Numbered from the stretch's first letter, positions 19,288 through 32,186 are shown. The stretch is 64,000 nt of DNA from Streptococcus infantis (GCF_019929665.1 NZ_JAHZPZ010000001.1:434001-498000), one strand, 5' to 3'. The notes: generated by a model from the sequence alone, not told the origin. Numbers and translations: made by a program.

Positions 19288-21021
19288 ATGACAGAAATGC
19301 TTAAAGGAATCGCAGCATCTGATGGTGTTGCAGTTGCTAAAGCATATCTACTCGTTCAACCGGATTTATCATTCGAGACTATTACAGTCGAAGATACAAA
19401 TGCAGAAGAGGCTCGTTTGGATGTTGCTCTTGAAGCTTCTCAAAACGAGCTTTCTCTTATCCGCGAGAAGGCTGTAGGTACGCTTGGTGAAGAAGCGGCG
19501 CAAGTATTTGACGCTCACTTGATGGTTCTTGCTGACCCTGAATTGATCGGTCAGATTAAAGAAACAATTCGTGCTAAGAAAGTAAATGCAGAAGCAGGTC
19601 TGAAAGAAGTTACAGACATGTTTATCACAATCTTTGAAGGCATGGAAGACAACCCATACATGCAGGAACGTGCAGCGGATATTCGCGACGTTACAAAACG
19701 TGTTTTGGCAAATCTTCTTGGCAAGAAACTGCCAAACCCAGCTTCTATTAATGAAGAAGTAATCGTGATTGCACATGACTTGACTCCATCTGATACTGCT
19801 CAATTGGACAAAAACTTTGTAAAAGCTTTTGTGACAAACATTGGTGGACGTACAAGTCACTCAGCTATCATGGCTCGTACACTTGAAATTGCAGCTGTAT
19901 TGGGTACAAACAACATCACTGAACTTGTAAAAGATGGTGACATTTTGGCTGTTTCAGGTATTTCAGGTGAAGTTGTTATCAACCCAACTGAAGAACAAAT
20001 TGCAGAATTCAAAGCAGCTGGTGAAGCTTACGCTAAACAAAAAGCTGAATGGGCTCTTTTGAAAGATGCTAAAACTGTTACTGCAGATGGTAAACACTTT
20101 GAGTTGGCAGCTAATATCGGTACACCTAAAGATGTTGAAGGTGTGAACGAAAATGGTGCTGAAGCTGTTGGTCTCTACCGTACAGAATTCTTGTACATGG
20201 ATTCTCAAGATTTCCCAACGGAAGACGACCAATACGAAGCTTACAAAGCAGTTCTTGAAGGTATGAACGGTAAACCTGTTGTCGTTCGTACAATGGATAT
20301 CGGTGGGGATAAAGAACTTCCTTACTTCGATCTTCCTAAAGAAATGAATCCATTCTTGGGTTACCGTGCTTTGCGTATCTCTATCTCTGAAACTGGTAAC
20401 CAAATGTTCCGTACGCAATTACGTGCATTGCTTCGTGCATCTGTTCACGGTAAATTGCGTATCATGTTCCCAATGGTTGCTTTGTTGAAAGAGTTCCGTA
20501 CTGCTAAAGGTATCCTTGAAGAAGAAAAAGCAAAATTAGTTGCTGAAGGTGTTGCTGTTGCGGATGATATCCAAGTTGGTATCATGATTGAAATCCCAGC
20601 TGCAGCTATGCTTGCTGACCAATTTGCCAAAGAAGTTGATTTCTTCTCAATTGGTACAAACGACTTGATCCAATACACAATGGCTGCTGACCGTATGAAC
20701 GAACAAGTTTCATACCTTTACCAACCATACAATCCATCAATCCTTCGCTTGATTAACAATGTTATCAAAGCAGCTCACGCTGAAGGTAAATGGGCTGGTA
20801 TGTGTGGTGAGATGGCTGGGGACCAAACTGCTGTTCCACTTCTTGTTGGAATGGGCTTGGATGAGTTCTCAATGTCAGCTACTTCAGTACTTCGTACACG
20901 TAGCTTGATGAAGAAACTTGACACAGCTAAGATGCAAGAATACGCTAACCGTGCTCTTACTGAATGTTCAACAATGGAAGAAGTTCTTGAACTTTCAAAA
21001 GAATACGTTAACTTTGATTAA
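19288..21021 (+). CDS. ptsI: PTS enzyme I (phosphoenolpyruvate-protein phosphotransferase)
   Basis: 577-residue enzyme I that takes phosphate from PEP and passes it to HPr. The phosphorylated His191 is in [12 protein letters not shown], and the PEP-binding barrel follows with GIMIEIPAA and [12 protein letters not shown]. The frame is open back to 19177 inside ptsH. The ATG at 19288, just after the ptsH stop with an AAGGAT site, gives the normal N terminus [11 protein letters not shown]. Cotranscribed with ptsH. Confidence 0.97.
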   Translation: MTEMLKGIAASDGVAVAKAYLLVQPDLSFETITVEDTNAEEARLDVALEASQNELSLIREKAVGTLGEEAAQVFDAHLMVLADPELIGQIKETIRAKKVNAEAGLKEVTDMFITIFEGMEDNPYMQERAADIRDVTKRVLANLLGKKLPNPASINEEVIVIAHDLTPSDTAQLDKNFVKAFVTNIGGRTSHSAIMARTLEIAAVLGTNNITELVKDGDILAVSGISGEVVINPTEEQIAEFKAAGEAYAKQKAEWALLKDAKTVTADGKHFELAANIGTPKDVEGVNENGAEAVGLYRTEFLYMDSQDFPTEDDQYEAYKAVLEGMNGKPVVVRTMDIGGDKELPYFDLPKEMNPFLGYRALRISISETGNQMFRTQLRALLRASVHGKLRIMFPMVALLKEFRTAKGILEEEKAKLVAEGVAVADDIQVGIMIEIPAAAMLADQFAKEVDFFSIGTNDLIQYTMAADRMNEQVSYLYQPYNPSILRLINNVIKAAHAEGKWAGMCGEMAGDQTAVPLLVGMGLDEFSMSATSVLRTRSLMKKLDTAKMQEYANRALTECSTMEEVLELSKEYVNFD

Positions 21022-21028
21022 AAACATT

Positions 21029-21062
21029 AAAACCTTGTAGAACTAAACTACAAGGTTTTTTC
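21029..21062 (+). terminator. ptsHI terminator
   Basis: AACCTTGTAG pairs with CTACAAGGTT, followed by T6. Confidence 0.92.
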
Positions 21063-21140
21063 TACTCTAATTTGAAAAGTCATCCTGTAAAATTTCTAAA
21101 AATATGGTAAAATAGACAAAGGAAAAATACGGAGGCAACT

Positions 21141-21779
21141 ATGCAAAACAGACCAATCATTATCGGAGTAACAGGGGGATCTGGTGGAGGAAAAACCAGT
21201 GTTTCTAAAGCAATTTTATCCCATTTCCCAAATGAAAAAATTGCCATGATTGAGCATGATTCCTACTATAAAGATCAATCTCATCTAACCTTTGAGGAGC
21301 GTATCAAAACAAACTATGATCATCCTTTTGCTTTTGATACTGACTTGATGATTGCGCAAATTAAGGAATTATTGGCGGGGCGTCCTGTTGATATTCCTAC
21401 CTATGATTATGCTGCCCATACAAGAAGCTCGAAGACTTATCGCCAAGAACCTCAAGATGTCTTTATTGTAGAAGGAATATTGGTTTTGGAAGACAAACGA
21501 CTTCGTGATTTGATGGATATCAAGATTTTCGTTGATACAGATGATGATGTCCGTATCATTCGTCGTATTAAGCGTGATATGGAAGAGCGTGGTCGTAGTT
21601 TGGATAGCGTTATTGATCAGTATCTTGGTGTCGTAAAACCTATGTATCATCAATTTATCGAGCCAACAAAGCGTTATGCAGATATCGTTATTCCAGAAGG
21701 AGTGACCAATACTGTAGCAATTGATTTACTGACAACAAAGATTGAAAAGATTTTAGAAGAAGCTCGTTTAGCCCAGTAA
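21141..21779 (+). CDS. udk: uridine kinase
   Basis: 212-residue kinase that phosphorylates uridine and cytidine in pyrimidine salvage. The P-loop [12 protein letters not shown] is at residues 9-20, with [10 protein letters not shown] and the Walker-B-like EGILVLED further on. ACGGAGGC precedes the ATG and a TAAAAT -10 lies upstream near 21107. It has its own terminator. Confidence 0.97.
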   Translation: MQNRPIIIGVTGGSGGGKTSVSKAILSHFPNEKIAMIEHDSYYKDQSHLTFEERIKTNYDHPFAFDTDLMIAQIKELLAGRPVDIPTYDYAAHTRSSKTYRQEPQDVFIVEGILVLEDKRLRDLMDIKIFVDTDDDVRIIRRIKRDMEERGRSLDSVIDQYLGVVKPMYHQFIEPTKRYADIVIPEGVTNTVAIDLLTTKIEKILEEARLAQ

Positions 21780-21784
21780 TAATT

Positions 21785-21815
21785 AAAAAAACTGTATCTC
21801 TTGATACAGTTTTTA
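21785..21815. terminator. bidirectional terminator between udk and the ECF gene
   Basis: ACTGTATC and GATACAGT form a stem with a 4-base loop, flanked by A6 and T5, serving udk (+) and the coaB-coaC-ECF unit (-). Confidence 0.9.
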
Positions 21816-22376
21816 TTGTTTAATTTTTTCAAGTCTCGGAACAATGACGAGTGTTAAGAGGGCCGAGATAATTAATTCTGCGATTGAATTTGTTGAGATA
21901 ACAGTCGCTAATAGTTTTTGAATATTTCCATCAAAAACATTACCAAAGAGAAAGAAGATACCGCCTAAGACAAAAACTGTATTCGTGAGTGAGCCAAGTG
22001 CACCTGCAAAGATGAGTCCAGCTCTTCCCTTTAGTAGTTTATAGACGAAATAAGGGGTCAAACCGATTAAGATACGAGGAACAATTGCAATCACAACTGA
22101 ATAAAAGTTACCATTTGGTACAAATGGTGAGAAGAGATAGCTTGTTGGTAGGATTGTGAGAGTATTAACTGTTAAGCTAAGCATTCCCATCAGGAAACCT
22201 AAGGTTGCGCCGATTCTTGGTCCGTAGATAATACTTGCAATAATTACTGGAATGTGAACGATGGTTGGTTTGATTGGAAAGGGAAGCACATTAAATAAAA
22301 TTGAGCTTAGTAAATGAATAACAATCATAATGGCAAAAAAGATAGCGATTGGAGCAATATTAGAGCGTTTTTTCAT
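21813..22376 (-). CDS. ECF transporter S component, probably pantothenate-related (PanT type)
   Basis: 187-residue very hydrophobic protein with about five or six membrane helices. The N-terminal helix, the central YGPRIGATLGFLMGMLS segment and its length fit the substrate-binding (S) subunits of energy-coupling factor vitamin transporters. Its ATG overlaps the end of coaC by 17 bases. S components in coaBC clusters are assigned to pantothenate or related CoA precursors. The energising EcfA/A'/T genes are not here, as expected for group II systems. Substrate is inferred from context. Confidence 0.75.
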   Translation of the reverse strand: MKKRSNIAPIAIFFAIMIVIHLLSSILFNVLPFPIKPTIVHIPVIIASIIYGPRIGATLGFLMGMLSLTVNTLTILPTSYLFSPFVPNGNFYSVVIAIVPRILIGLTPYFVYKLLKGRAGLIFAGALGSLTNTVFVLGGIFFLFGNVFDGNIQKLLATVISTNSIAELIISALLTLVIVPRLEKIKQ

Positions 22377-22911
22377 GAATTTTATCCTTTATTTCTTGTA
22401 AAATAGTTTTGAGATCAGCGAGAGCACCACGACCTGTATCCCCACAGGCGAGTAGAGAATCTTTGGGAGAAACAATTGTATAACCATAATCTTCTAAAGT
22501 TTTAAGATTAGCTTGGGTCGCAGGGTGGTCATACATCTTTGTGTTCATAGCTGGAGCCAATAGTTTAGGTACAAAGTGTGGCAAAGCAAGAGCAGTAGCA
22601 GTCACCATATTGTCAGCAAAACCGTGAGCTAATTTAGCGATTGTATTGGCTGTCGCAGGAACTACGATAAATAAATCTGTTTCTTTTCCTATTTGAATGT
22701 GATTCACTTGATCTGGAAAAGGTTCGTGCATGACATCGAGATGTACAGTATTTTGTGATAGTACTTGTAAAGTTAATGGCTGAATGAATTCTGTTGCTGA
22801 CTGAGTCATAAGAACAGTAACTGAATGCCCCTGTTTTTTCAAAGAACTAACTAGGTCAACTGTCTTGTATGCGGCAATAGATCCTGTAATAGCGAGTGTA
22901 ATACGAGCCAT
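22360..22911 (-). CDS. coaC: phosphopantothenoylcysteine decarboxylase
   Basis: 183-residue flavoprotein (HFCD family) that makes 4'-phosphopantetheine in CoA synthesis. Visible motifs are ITGSIAAYKTVDL at the N terminus, the active-site His region HLDVMHE, PATANTIAKLAHG and the substrate clamp PAMNTKMYDHP. In most bacteria it is fused to CoaB; in streptococci the two are separate. It starts 14 bases after coaB and overlaps the ECF gene. Confidence 0.95.
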   Translation of the reverse strand: MARITLAITGSIAAYKTVDLVSSLKKQGHSVTVLMTQSATEFIQPLTLQVLSQNTVHLDVMHEPFPDQVNHIQIGKETDLFIVVPATANTIAKLAHGFADNMVTATALALPHFVPKLLAPAMNTKMYDHPATQANLKTLEDYGYTIVSPKDSLLACGDTGRGALADLKTILQEIKDKIHEKTL

Positions 22912-22925
22912 AAAATTCCTTTCTT

Positions 22926-23612
22926 TTAGTCATAACTGTTGATTTTCTCGAGGAGTAAATCAGCAATTTCATGTTTACTCATAGCAGTTTGGAAGTTAGC
23001 TTTTTCAACTAGATATGCGATATGTTGTTCAGCATTAATCTGTGTGAGATCATTAGCAACAATTATATCAGCTTTGTTTTTTTCAAGACTTTCCCGAGCA
23101 ATTTGAATCAAGTATTCACGACTGACATCAACTAATAATTTAAATCCGATCAGGTGAATCTTAGAATTCCATTCTTTAACAAGAGATATGATTTTTGGAT
23201 TCTTCTTGAGAAATAGAACTTGGACGTCTTCCTTAGATGAGATTTTTGTTTCCTGATTTTTCTTATCTAAAAACTCTGTTAAATCTTGACTATCCTTAAC
23301 CTCATTAAATCCAGTCATATAGACAGGCGTGTAATCTGATACAGCCATAGAATGGATCAAGACCTGGTAATCCATTACCTTATCTTTCATGACTTGTAGC
23401 AAATCAGCTGTATTTTTAATTTCGATGATGGTTAAGTTTGGATGACTAACTGGCTTAACTGCCTGAAGAGTGGTAATCAAACAAACTTCATGACCAGCCT
23501 TTAGAAGAGTTTCGGTGATAATTTTTCCAAGTTTACCGGAAGAGTGGTTGGTAATAGAACGAACCCTATCGATTTTTTCACTTGTACCGCCAGAAGTAAC
23601 TAAAATTTCCAT
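22926..23612 (-). CDS. coaB: phosphopantothenate--cysteine ligase
   Basis: 228-residue ligase that joins phosphopantothenate and cysteine in CoA synthesis. It starts MEILVTSGGTSEKID, with SITNHSSGKLG and LIGFKLLVDV further on. An upstream in-frame ATG at 23639 would add nine residues, but neither start has a Shine-Dalgarno sequence. The usual streptococcal N terminus favours 23612. A promoter whose predicted transcription start falls on this ATG suggests a leaderless message. First gene of coaB-coaC-ECF. Confidence 0.92.
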   Translation of the reverse strand: MEILVTSGGTSEKIDRVRSITNHSSGKLGKIITETLLKAGHEVCLITTLQAVKPVSHPNLTIIEIKNTADLLQVMKDKVMDYQVLIHSMAVSDYTPVYMTGFNEVKDSQDLTEFLDKKNQETKISSKEDVQVLFLKKNPKIISLVKEWNSKIHLIGFKLLVDVSREYLIQIARESLEKNKADIIVANDLTQINAEQHIAYLVEKANFQTAMSKHEIADLLLEKINSYD

Positions 23613-23618
23613 AGAACT

Positions 23619-23647
23619 ATTGTACAAAAAAATGAGCATTAAGTAAA
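23619..23647 (-). promoter_or_regulatory. coaB promoter, possibly leaderless
   Basis: Minus-strand TTTACT (23642-23647) and TACAAT (23619-23624) have a 17-bp spacer. Seven bases below the -10 box is the A of the coaB ATG at 23612. Confidence 0.55.
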
Positions 23648-23803
23648 ATGAAAGCGATGTAACGAGGGTCGGAAATAGGATATTAATCCATAGTTAAAAT
23701 CTATAAAGGCATATAAAAATTTAAATAGAGATATAGAAAGCCTATCATTTAGCGATATTCACGAACGTTACTAATCATAATGACTGTTAAAAATCTTGTT
23801 TTA

Positions 23804-23812
23804 TGATATAAT
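23804..23812 (+). promoter_or_regulatory. fhs promoter (extended -10)
   Basis: TGATATAAT, with TATAAT at 23807-23812, is 33 bases before the fhs ATG. No good -35 box is seen. Confidence 0.65.
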
Positions 23813-23845
23813 GAATTAATACATTAGAGGCTAGAGGAGTTTTTT

Positions 23846-25516
23846 ATGAAAACAGATATTGAAATTGCACAGAGTATTGAGTTAAAACCAATCGTTGACG
23901 TTGTTGAGAAACTTGGTATTTCATACGATGATTTGGAGTTGTATGGAAAGTACAAGGCTAAACTAAGCTTTGATAAAATTCGTGAAGTTGAAACCAATCC
24001 AGTTGGTAAGTTGATTCTTGTTACAGCTATCAACCCTACGCCAGCAGGTGAAGGAAAATCAACCATTACCATTGGTCTTGCTGATGCTTTGAACAAGATT
24101 GGCAAGAAAACTATGATTGCCATCCGCGAACCTTCACTTGGCCCTGTTATGGGTATTAAAGGTGGAGCTGCTGGGGGTGGCTATGCCCAAGTGTTACCAA
24201 TGGAAGATATCAACCTTCACTTTACTGGTGATATGCACGCAATCACAACTGCAAACAATGCTCTCTCTGCCTTGATTGACAATCATTTGCACCAAGGAAA
24301 TGAGCTAGGAATCGATCAACGTCGTATTCTCTGGAAACGTGTTGTTGACTTGAATGACCGTGCTCTTCGCCATGTAACTGTTGGACTCGGTGGTCCTCTT
24401 AATGGTATTCCTCGCGAAGATGGATTTGATATCACAGTTGCTTCAGAGATCATGGCTATCCTTTGCTTGGCAACTGATATTGAAGATTTGAAACGTCGTT
24501 TGGCTAATATCGTTATCGGCTACCGTTATGATCGCACACCAGTTTCAGTTGGTGATTTACAGGTTGAGGGTGCCTTGGCATTGATTTTGAAAGATGCTAT
24601 TAAACCCAACTTGGTTCAAACAATCTATGGTACACCTGCATTCGTACACGGTGGCCCATTTGCCAATATTGCCCATGGTTGTAACTCTGTTTTGGCGACA
24701 AAAACAGCTCTTCGTTTAGCTGATTACACAGTAACTGAAGCAGGCTTTGGTGCAGACCTTGGTGCTGAGAAGTTCCTGGATATCAAGACACCAAACTTGC
24801 CAACAGCTCCAAGTGCAGTAGTTATTGTAGCGACTCTTCGTGCCCTTAAAATGAATGGTGGAGTTGCTAAAGATGCTCTGACAGAAGAAAACGTAGAAGC
24901 AGTTCGTGCAGGTTTTGCTAACTTGAAACGCCACGTTGAGAATATCCGTAAGTTCGGTATCCCAGCAGTTGTTGCTATCAACGAATTTGTATCAGATACA
25001 GAAGCTGAAATAGCAACCTTGAAAGAGCTCTGTGCCTCTATTGATGTGCCGGTTGAATTGGCTAGCGTTTGGGCTAATGGTGCAGAAGGTGGAGTAGCGC
25101 TCGCTGAAACTGTTGTCAAAACGATTGCTGAAACTCCTGCAAACTATACTCGTTTATATGACAATGAACTCTCTGTTCAAGAAAAGATTGAAAAGATTGT
25201 TACCGAAATCTACTGTGGTAGCAAAGTAAACTTCGAAAAGAAAGCTCAAACCCAAATTGCACAAATCGTACAAAATGGTTGGGATAAACTGCCAATCTGT
25301 ATGGCCAAAACTCAGTACAGTTTTTCAGATAACCCTAACGCTCTTGGAGCACCTGAAAACTTTGTAATTACTATTCGTGAATTGGTACCAAAACTGGGTG
25401 CAGGCTTTATCGTTGCACTTACTGGTGACGTTATGACTATGCCTGGACTTCCAAAACGACCAGCTGCTCTCAACATGGATGTTGAAAGCGATGGAACTGT
25501 TCTTGGATTATTCTAA
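23846..25516 (+). CDS. fhs: formate--tetrahydrofolate ligase
   Basis: 556-residue ATP-dependent ligase that makes 10-formyl-tetrahydrofolate for purine and fMet-tRNA synthesis. The P-loop-like TPAGEGKST is at residues 65-73, followed by [18 protein letters not shown]. The C-terminal [12 protein letters not shown] segment is typical. TAGAGGAG precedes the ATG. Single-gene unit, convergent with lysS. Confidence 0.97.
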   Translation: MKTDIEIAQSIELKPIVDVVEKLGISYDDLELYGKYKAKLSFDKIREVETNPVGKLILVTAINPTPAGEGKSTITIGLADALNKIGKKTMIAIREPSLGPVMGIKGGAAGGGYAQVLPMEDINLHFTGDMHAITTANNALSALIDNHLHQGNELGIDQRRILWKRVVDLNDRALRHVTVGLGGPLNGIPREDGFDITVASEIMAILCLATDIEDLKRRLANIVIGYRYDRTPVSVGDLQVEGALALILKDAIKPNLVQTIYGTPAFVHGGPFANIAHGCNSVLATKTALRLADYTVTEAGFGADLGAEKFLDIKTPNLPTAPSAVVIVATLRALKMNGGVAKDALTEENVEAVRAGFANLKRHVENIRKFGIPAVVAINEFVSDTEAEIATLKELCASIDVPVELASVWANGAEGGVALAETVVKTIAETPANYTRLYDNELSVQEKIEKIVTEIYCGSKVNFEKKAQTQIAQIVQNGWDKLPICMAKTQYSFSDNPNALGAPENFVITIRELVPKLGAGFIVALTGDVMTMPGLPKRPAALNMDVESDGTVLGLF

Positions 25517-25523
25517 TTCAAAC

Positions 25524-25560
25524 ACAAAAGACAACCTCTTTGATAAGGTTGTCTTTTTAA
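25524..25560 (+). terminator. fhs terminator
   Basis: AAAAGACAACCT pairs with AGGTTGTCTTTT, then T residues. Confidence 0.9.
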
Positions 25561-25563
25561 CTA

Positions 25564-25594
25564 CAAAAAAACTCCTAGAAATCATCTAGGAGTT
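25564..25594 (-). terminator. lysS terminator
   Basis: On the minus strand ACTCCTAGA pairs with TCTAGGAGT, followed by T7 (complement of 25564-25570). Confidence 0.88.
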
Positions 25595-25600
25595 TAGTTT

Positions 25601-27100
<1,500 letters not shown>

Positions 27101-27195
27101 CTAATTTTAATCGAAATTTGAAATAATAAATTAATTTTTCACGATACTCCATTTTATCATAAATAGTCAAGAAATTCACGGATATTCTATAAAAA

Positions 27196-27229
27196 CAAAA
27201 AAGAACTTGACGTTTTATTTCAAGTTCAA
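27196..27229 (-). terminator. terminator of the DUF368-ybaK-phosphatase unit
   Basis: Minus-strand GAACTTGA and TCAAGTTC pair, followed by a T-run (complement of 27196-27202). Confidence 0.85.
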
Positions 27230-27852
27230 TGATTTTTTTGATAAGAAGTATCGTTCCAAGTTTTTAGAGTAAATGTTTCAAAGTCATCAGTTTCTATAAT
27301 TGTTAGACTTGCATTAGCCAAACCTCCGTCTTTACGAAGCAGAGCTTCCTGATAGCCTATAAGTGTACGAAGACTTGCAGTAAAGTTTGCTCCATGACCA
27401 ACAAGTAATAGGTGTTCTGCCTTAGAGTTTTTTAAGGACTTGATAAATTGGATGGTGCGCTGAGTTGTAGTGTAGAGTGATTCGGCTTCAAACATGCGAG
27501 TATCAAACTTAGCTAAGTTAGTTTTAAAGGCTTGAATTTGCTGAGGGTAGATAGCATTTAAAGTCGCAATTTTTAGACCTTCCAGTTTACCGAGGTGCCA
27601 TTCTCTGAGTTCAGGAACACTTTCTAAAGGACATGGATTTGTCAGCTGACTTTGGATAATTTCAGCTGATTTTACTGCTCTTGGTAAATCACTCGAATAG
27701 ATCTTGTCAAAAGGGATATCTTTAAGATATTGACCGAGTTCCTCTAAGGTATCAATGGATTCAGGAAGAAGTGGTGAATCTCCGCCAGCCCCTTGAAAAC
27801 GACCTTCTAGATTCCAGACTGTTCGACCGTGACGGACAAAGTAAAGTTTCAT
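27226..27852 (-). CDS. histidine phosphatase family protein (phosphoglycerate mutase-like)
   Basis: 208 residues. The RHG motif FVRHGRTVWN puts the phosphorylated His at residue 8, LREWHLGKLEG gives the second catalytic region, and LLVGHGANF the C-terminal His. This branch contains broad phosphatases rather than glycolytic mutases, and substrate cannot be told. Its ATG overlaps the ybaK stop by one base, so it is the last gene of a three-gene unit. Confidence 0.88.
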   Translation of the reverse strand: MKLYFVRHGRTVWNLEGRFQGAGGDSPLLPESIDTLEELGQYLKDIPFDKIYSSDLPRAVKSAEIIQSQLTNPCPLESVPELREWHLGKLEGLKIATLNAIYPQQIQAFKTNLAKFDTRMFEAESLYTTTQRTIQFIKSLKNSKAEHLLLVGHGANFTASLRTLIGYQEALLRKDGGLANASLTIIETDDFETFTLKTWNDTSYQKNH

Positions 27853-28334
27853 CAGTTTATCTCCTCCAAGATATCTACAAATTCAGCTTTTACAAAGTTT
27901 GCCAGATCTTTAGGTGCGATGATGATACTGTGTCCGACCTCGCCAGCAGAGACAATCATTTTTTCCAATTTTAAAGCTGTTTCATCAATAAAAATAGGGT
28001 AGTTGTGTTTTTGACGGATACCTACAGGATTATTAGCTCCATGGATATATCCAGTCGTTTTTTCTAAATCCTTTTGAGGAATCATGGCCACTTTTTTATT
28101 ACCAGAAATCTTTGCTAATTTCTTTTCAGAAAGGTGTTCGGTGATAGGAACAATTCCTATTACCGGACCAGTCTTATCACCCAATAATGCTAAGGTCTTA
28201 AAGATATGATTTCTATCATAATCAGAAGGAAGTTCTCCTTCTAAAGCATTGATTTGAATGCCTTGATGATCAACACCTGCCTTAGTTAAAATTTGCTCTA
28301 CTAAGGTTTTTTTAACTTTAACTTTCTTAGCCAT
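27852..28334 (-). CDS. ybaK: YbaK/EbsC-family Cys-tRNA(Pro) deacylase
   Basis: 160-residue YbaK-domain editing protein that removes cysteine mischarged on tRNA-Pro. Visible features are the Lys-rich start, GTxxP-like segments, KKVAMIPQKDLEKTTGYIHG and the SAGEVGHSIIIAPKDL motif near the C terminus. It shares single-base or four-base overlaps with both neighbours, so the three genes are cotranscribed. Confidence 0.9.
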   Translation of the reverse strand: MAKKVKVKKTLVEQILTKAGVDHQGIQINALEGELPSDYDRNHIFKTLALLGDKTGPVIGIVPITEHLSEKKLAKISGNKKVAMIPQKDLEKTTGYIHGANNPVGIRQKHNYPIFIDETALKLEKMIVSAGEVGHSIIIAPKDLANFVKAEFVDILEEIN

Positions 28335-29176
28335 TATTTGTATTTATCCTCCAACTGACTCATCCAAATACCTAACCAAATGCCAAGAGCAAAAAAGAAG
28401 GCAACAATCACATAAGACACAAGAGATAAACCACTGTAGTTAATACTTTCAGCATTACCCGCATTTGGAATCAATATCAAGAGTGTACTTGAAAGAACGA
28501 TTGCAATGATGAAGTGATAAACACGAGAGTGATACTCTCGAAGAGCGTAGTCCATCAATTTTGAAAATATAATAAGAGTGGCAGCAGCTCCAATTCCTAT
28601 CGGAAGGAAGGTACCAAATAAATCAAAAGTTTTAAATCCAGTTAACATTGGGGTATAGAGACCTAAAATCAAGAGAAGATTTGAGGGGCTTAATCCTGGA
28701 ACTAAAATACCTAGAGCAAGAAGAGCACCAGCTAGGATAAAACTTGTGAAACTTGCGTTGAGTGAACCAACCACAAAGTTTAAAGCGTAAAGACCAATTC
28801 CAGAAACAATAAAGGTCACCCAAAACCAGATAAGATCGACTTTGTCTCTTTCAGAATCTTGAGTAGCCTCTTTTACAAGACTAGGGACTGTACCAATAAT
28901 AGCACCCGCAAAACTCCATAAAACATAAACTTGATAATGCTCTAGTAAGTACTCAATTGGATAAGAAAATAGCCCAATACCTAGTAACATACCGATAGCA
29001 ACAGGTAAGAAATAAAGAATATCTTCTTTTAGGTTTTTAAATGGATGGGCAAGAAAACGAATCATTCTCTCATAGATACCCAAAATAGCCGCCAAGACTC
29101 CACCAGAAATACCAGGCAAAATAAATCCTAGGGCAATAACAATTCCTTTAATCATTTTTGAAATCCAAGATAACAT
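28334..29176 (-). CDS. DUF368 membrane protein (PopT-type undecaprenyl phosphate translocase family)
   Basis: 280-residue polytopic protein with about eight hydrophobic helices. The N-terminal GIVIALGFILPGISGGVLA and internal LVPGLSPSNLLLILG segments are the repeated DUF368 signature. Members of this family (PopT in S. aureus, a V. cholerae homologue) recycle undecaprenyl phosphate across the membrane for wall synthesis. That role is carried over from the family. First gene of the unit with ybaK and the phosphatase; a GH25 wall enzyme gene lies upstream. Confidence 0.85.
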   Translation of the reverse strand: MLSWISKMIKGIVIALGFILPGISGGVLAAILGIYERMIRFLAHPFKNLKEDILYFLPVAIGMLLGIGLFSYPIEYLLEHYQVYVLWSFAGAIIGTVPSLVKEATQDSERDKVDLIWFWVTFIVSGIGLYALNFVVGSLNASFTSFILAGALLALGILVPGLSPSNLLLILGLYTPMLTGFKTFDLFGTFLPIGIGAAATLIIFSKLMDYALREYHSRVYHFIIAIVLSSTLLILIPNAGNAESINYSGLSLVSYVIVAFFFALGIWLGIWMSQLEDKYK

Positions 29177-29240
29177 AAACTCTCTCCATATTTATTCTCT
29201 AAAATTCTCTTCTTGTATTATATCACAAAGTAAGAGAAAT

Positions 29241-29276
29241 AAAAAAAGCAAGCAGAAGTAATATCTTGCTTGCTGA
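29241..29276 (-). terminator. terminator of the GH25 gene
   Basis: Minus-strand AGCAAGCA and TGCTTGCT pair and are followed by T7 (complement of 29241-29247). It separates the GH25 gene from the DUF368 unit. Confidence 0.87.
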
Positions 29277-29282
29277 ATGAAA

Positions 29283-30083
29283 TTAAGGTTTTAAAAATAG
29301 TTTTCTAAACGTCTCTTCCTTATCTTTTGACAAAGAAATAAGATTTAGGTCTAGATGGTGTTCAAATCCAACCAGTTTACCCTTTGAGGTGTATTGATGA
29401 AGATCGAAGTCAAGGTCTGTATTTGGTGAACTTTCAAAATAGCCCGAATCAGGTCCGTAGGAAGGAATCCAAATAGCTGAAAACTTATCTGTGCTGATGC
29501 TATGCTCTTCCATGAAGTAAACTCCGATGTAAATACCGATGTTTTTAGCACCTAGAGATTCTAGTTTAGCACGAAAAGCTTCAACCCCTTTATTCATGTC
29601 TGACATGGTTTTTTCTTCGACATCTAACCAATAGTAACTTGGATTGTATGGGGAAGCTGAATTGTAGAATGCTTCAGCAGCCTTTTCCATATCCTCTACA
29701 CTTTTTCCAGATACATAGGCATATACAGCAACTGGAACATTTCTCTTTTGAAACTCAGCGATATGACTTTTATAAGCTTTATCTGTTCCATTCGTATAAG
29801 ATGCATCGTTCTCAGTAGTAATCTGGTTTCCTCCGTGGACTCGAACAATAGCACCAGAGATATTTTTAGATAAAATATCATAGTTAATCTCTGACGGTCG
29901 TTGCCAACCAGAGATATCGATGATAGGCTTATCCAAGTTATGTAGAGCTTGTGTTTCTATTTGAACTGGATTTTGTTTGGTTTTTACAGGATGTTCTTCG
30001 AATCGTGGACGATTGAGAATCAAGAGTCCTATAAAAGCAGCAAATATAATAACTATAAAAGCTGGACGAATTTTTTTTCTCAT
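29283..30083 (-). CDS. membrane-anchored GH25 muramidase-like protein
   Basis: 266 residues. Residues 7-24 form one hydrophobic helix after a KK-rich start, with no clear signal cleavage site, so it is probably anchored with the enzyme outside. The GH25 (lysozyme) domain spans about residues 53-265, with IIDISGWQRP (Asp56) and YYWLDVEEKT (Asp154, Glu156) as catalytic residues. It carries no choline-binding repeats. A role in peptidoglycan cleavage or remodelling is expected from the family. Confidence 0.87.
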   Translation of the reverse strand: MRKKIRPAFIVIIFAAFIGLLILNRPRFEEHPVKTKQNPVQIETQALHNLDKPIIDISGWQRPSEINYDILSKNISGAIVRVHGGNQITTENDASYTNGTDKAYKSHIAEFQKRNVPVAVYAYVSGKSVEDMEKAAEAFYNSASPYNPSYYWLDVEEKTMSDMNKGVEAFRAKLESLGAKNIGIYIGVYFMEEHSISTDKFSAIWIPSYGPDSGYFESSPNTDLDFDLHQYTSKGKLVGFEHHLDLNLISLSKDKEETFRKLFLKP

Positions 30084-30156
30084 ACTCCTATAGTTTATCC
30101 TAATTTGTTAAAAAAATCAAAAAATTTACTCAAAACGGAGTAGTGACAGTCATTAG

Positions 30157-31620
<1,464 letters not shown>

Positions 31621-31629
31621 GAGCTAACC

Positions 31630-32175
31630 ATGGAATTTGAAGAGAAAACACTCAGCCGTAGAGAAATCTATAAAGGTCCTATTTTCCAATTGGTACAAGA
31701 TCAGGTTGAACTTCCTAATGGAAAAGGGACTGCTCAACGTGATTTGATTTTCCATAATGGTGCAGTATGTGTTCTTGCAGTTACTCCAGAAAATAAGATT
31801 GTTCTAGTCAAGCAATACCGCAAGGCGATTGAAAAAGTTTCTGTTGAAATTCCTGCAGGAAAACTAGAAATTGGAGAAAATGCTGATCCTGAAGCGGCAG
31901 CCCTTCGCGAATTGGAAGAAGAAGCAGCTTACACTGGAAAACTAAGTCTTTTGTATGATTTCTATTCTGCTATTGGTTTCTGTAATGAGCGATTAAAACT
32001 TTATTTGGCAAGTGATTTGAAAAAGGTTAAAAATCCACGTCCGCAGGATGAAGATGAAACTTTAGAATTACTTGAAGTTAGTCTTGAAGAAGCTAAACAA
32101 CTGATCCAGTCTGGTGATATCTGTGATGCCAAGACTATCATGGCTATCCAGTACTGGGAATTACAAGAAAAATAG
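31630..32175 (+). CDS. NUDIX hydrolase, ADP-ribose pyrophosphatase type
   Basis: 181 residues. The NUDIX box runs from about residue 77 and fits GX5EX7REXXEE, with [10 protein letters not shown] visible. The N-terminal beta domain and the AGKLE segment are as in ADP-ribose pyrophosphatases (NudF-like). Likely substrates are ADP-ribose or related sugar nucleotides. It begins nine bases after glmU with AGGAG, so it is cotranscribed. Confidence 0.88.
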   Translation: MEFEEKTLSRREIYKGPIFQLVQDQVELPNGKGTAQRDLIFHNGAVCVLAVTPENKIVLVKQYRKAIEKVSVEIPAGKLEIGENADPEAAALRELEEEAAYTGKLSLLYDFYSAIGFCNERLKLYLASDLKKVKNPRPQDEDETLELLEVSLEEAKQLIQSGDICDAKTIMAIQYWELQEK

Positions 32176-32186
32176 GGGAGGAACCT

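Noticed and set aside
23650..23820. ZTP (pfl) riboswitch before fhs, suggested by GAGGGTCGG at about 23664
   Set aside because: The rest of the motif is missing and the fhs promoter (-10 at 23807) lies downstream of it, so it would not be in the transcript.
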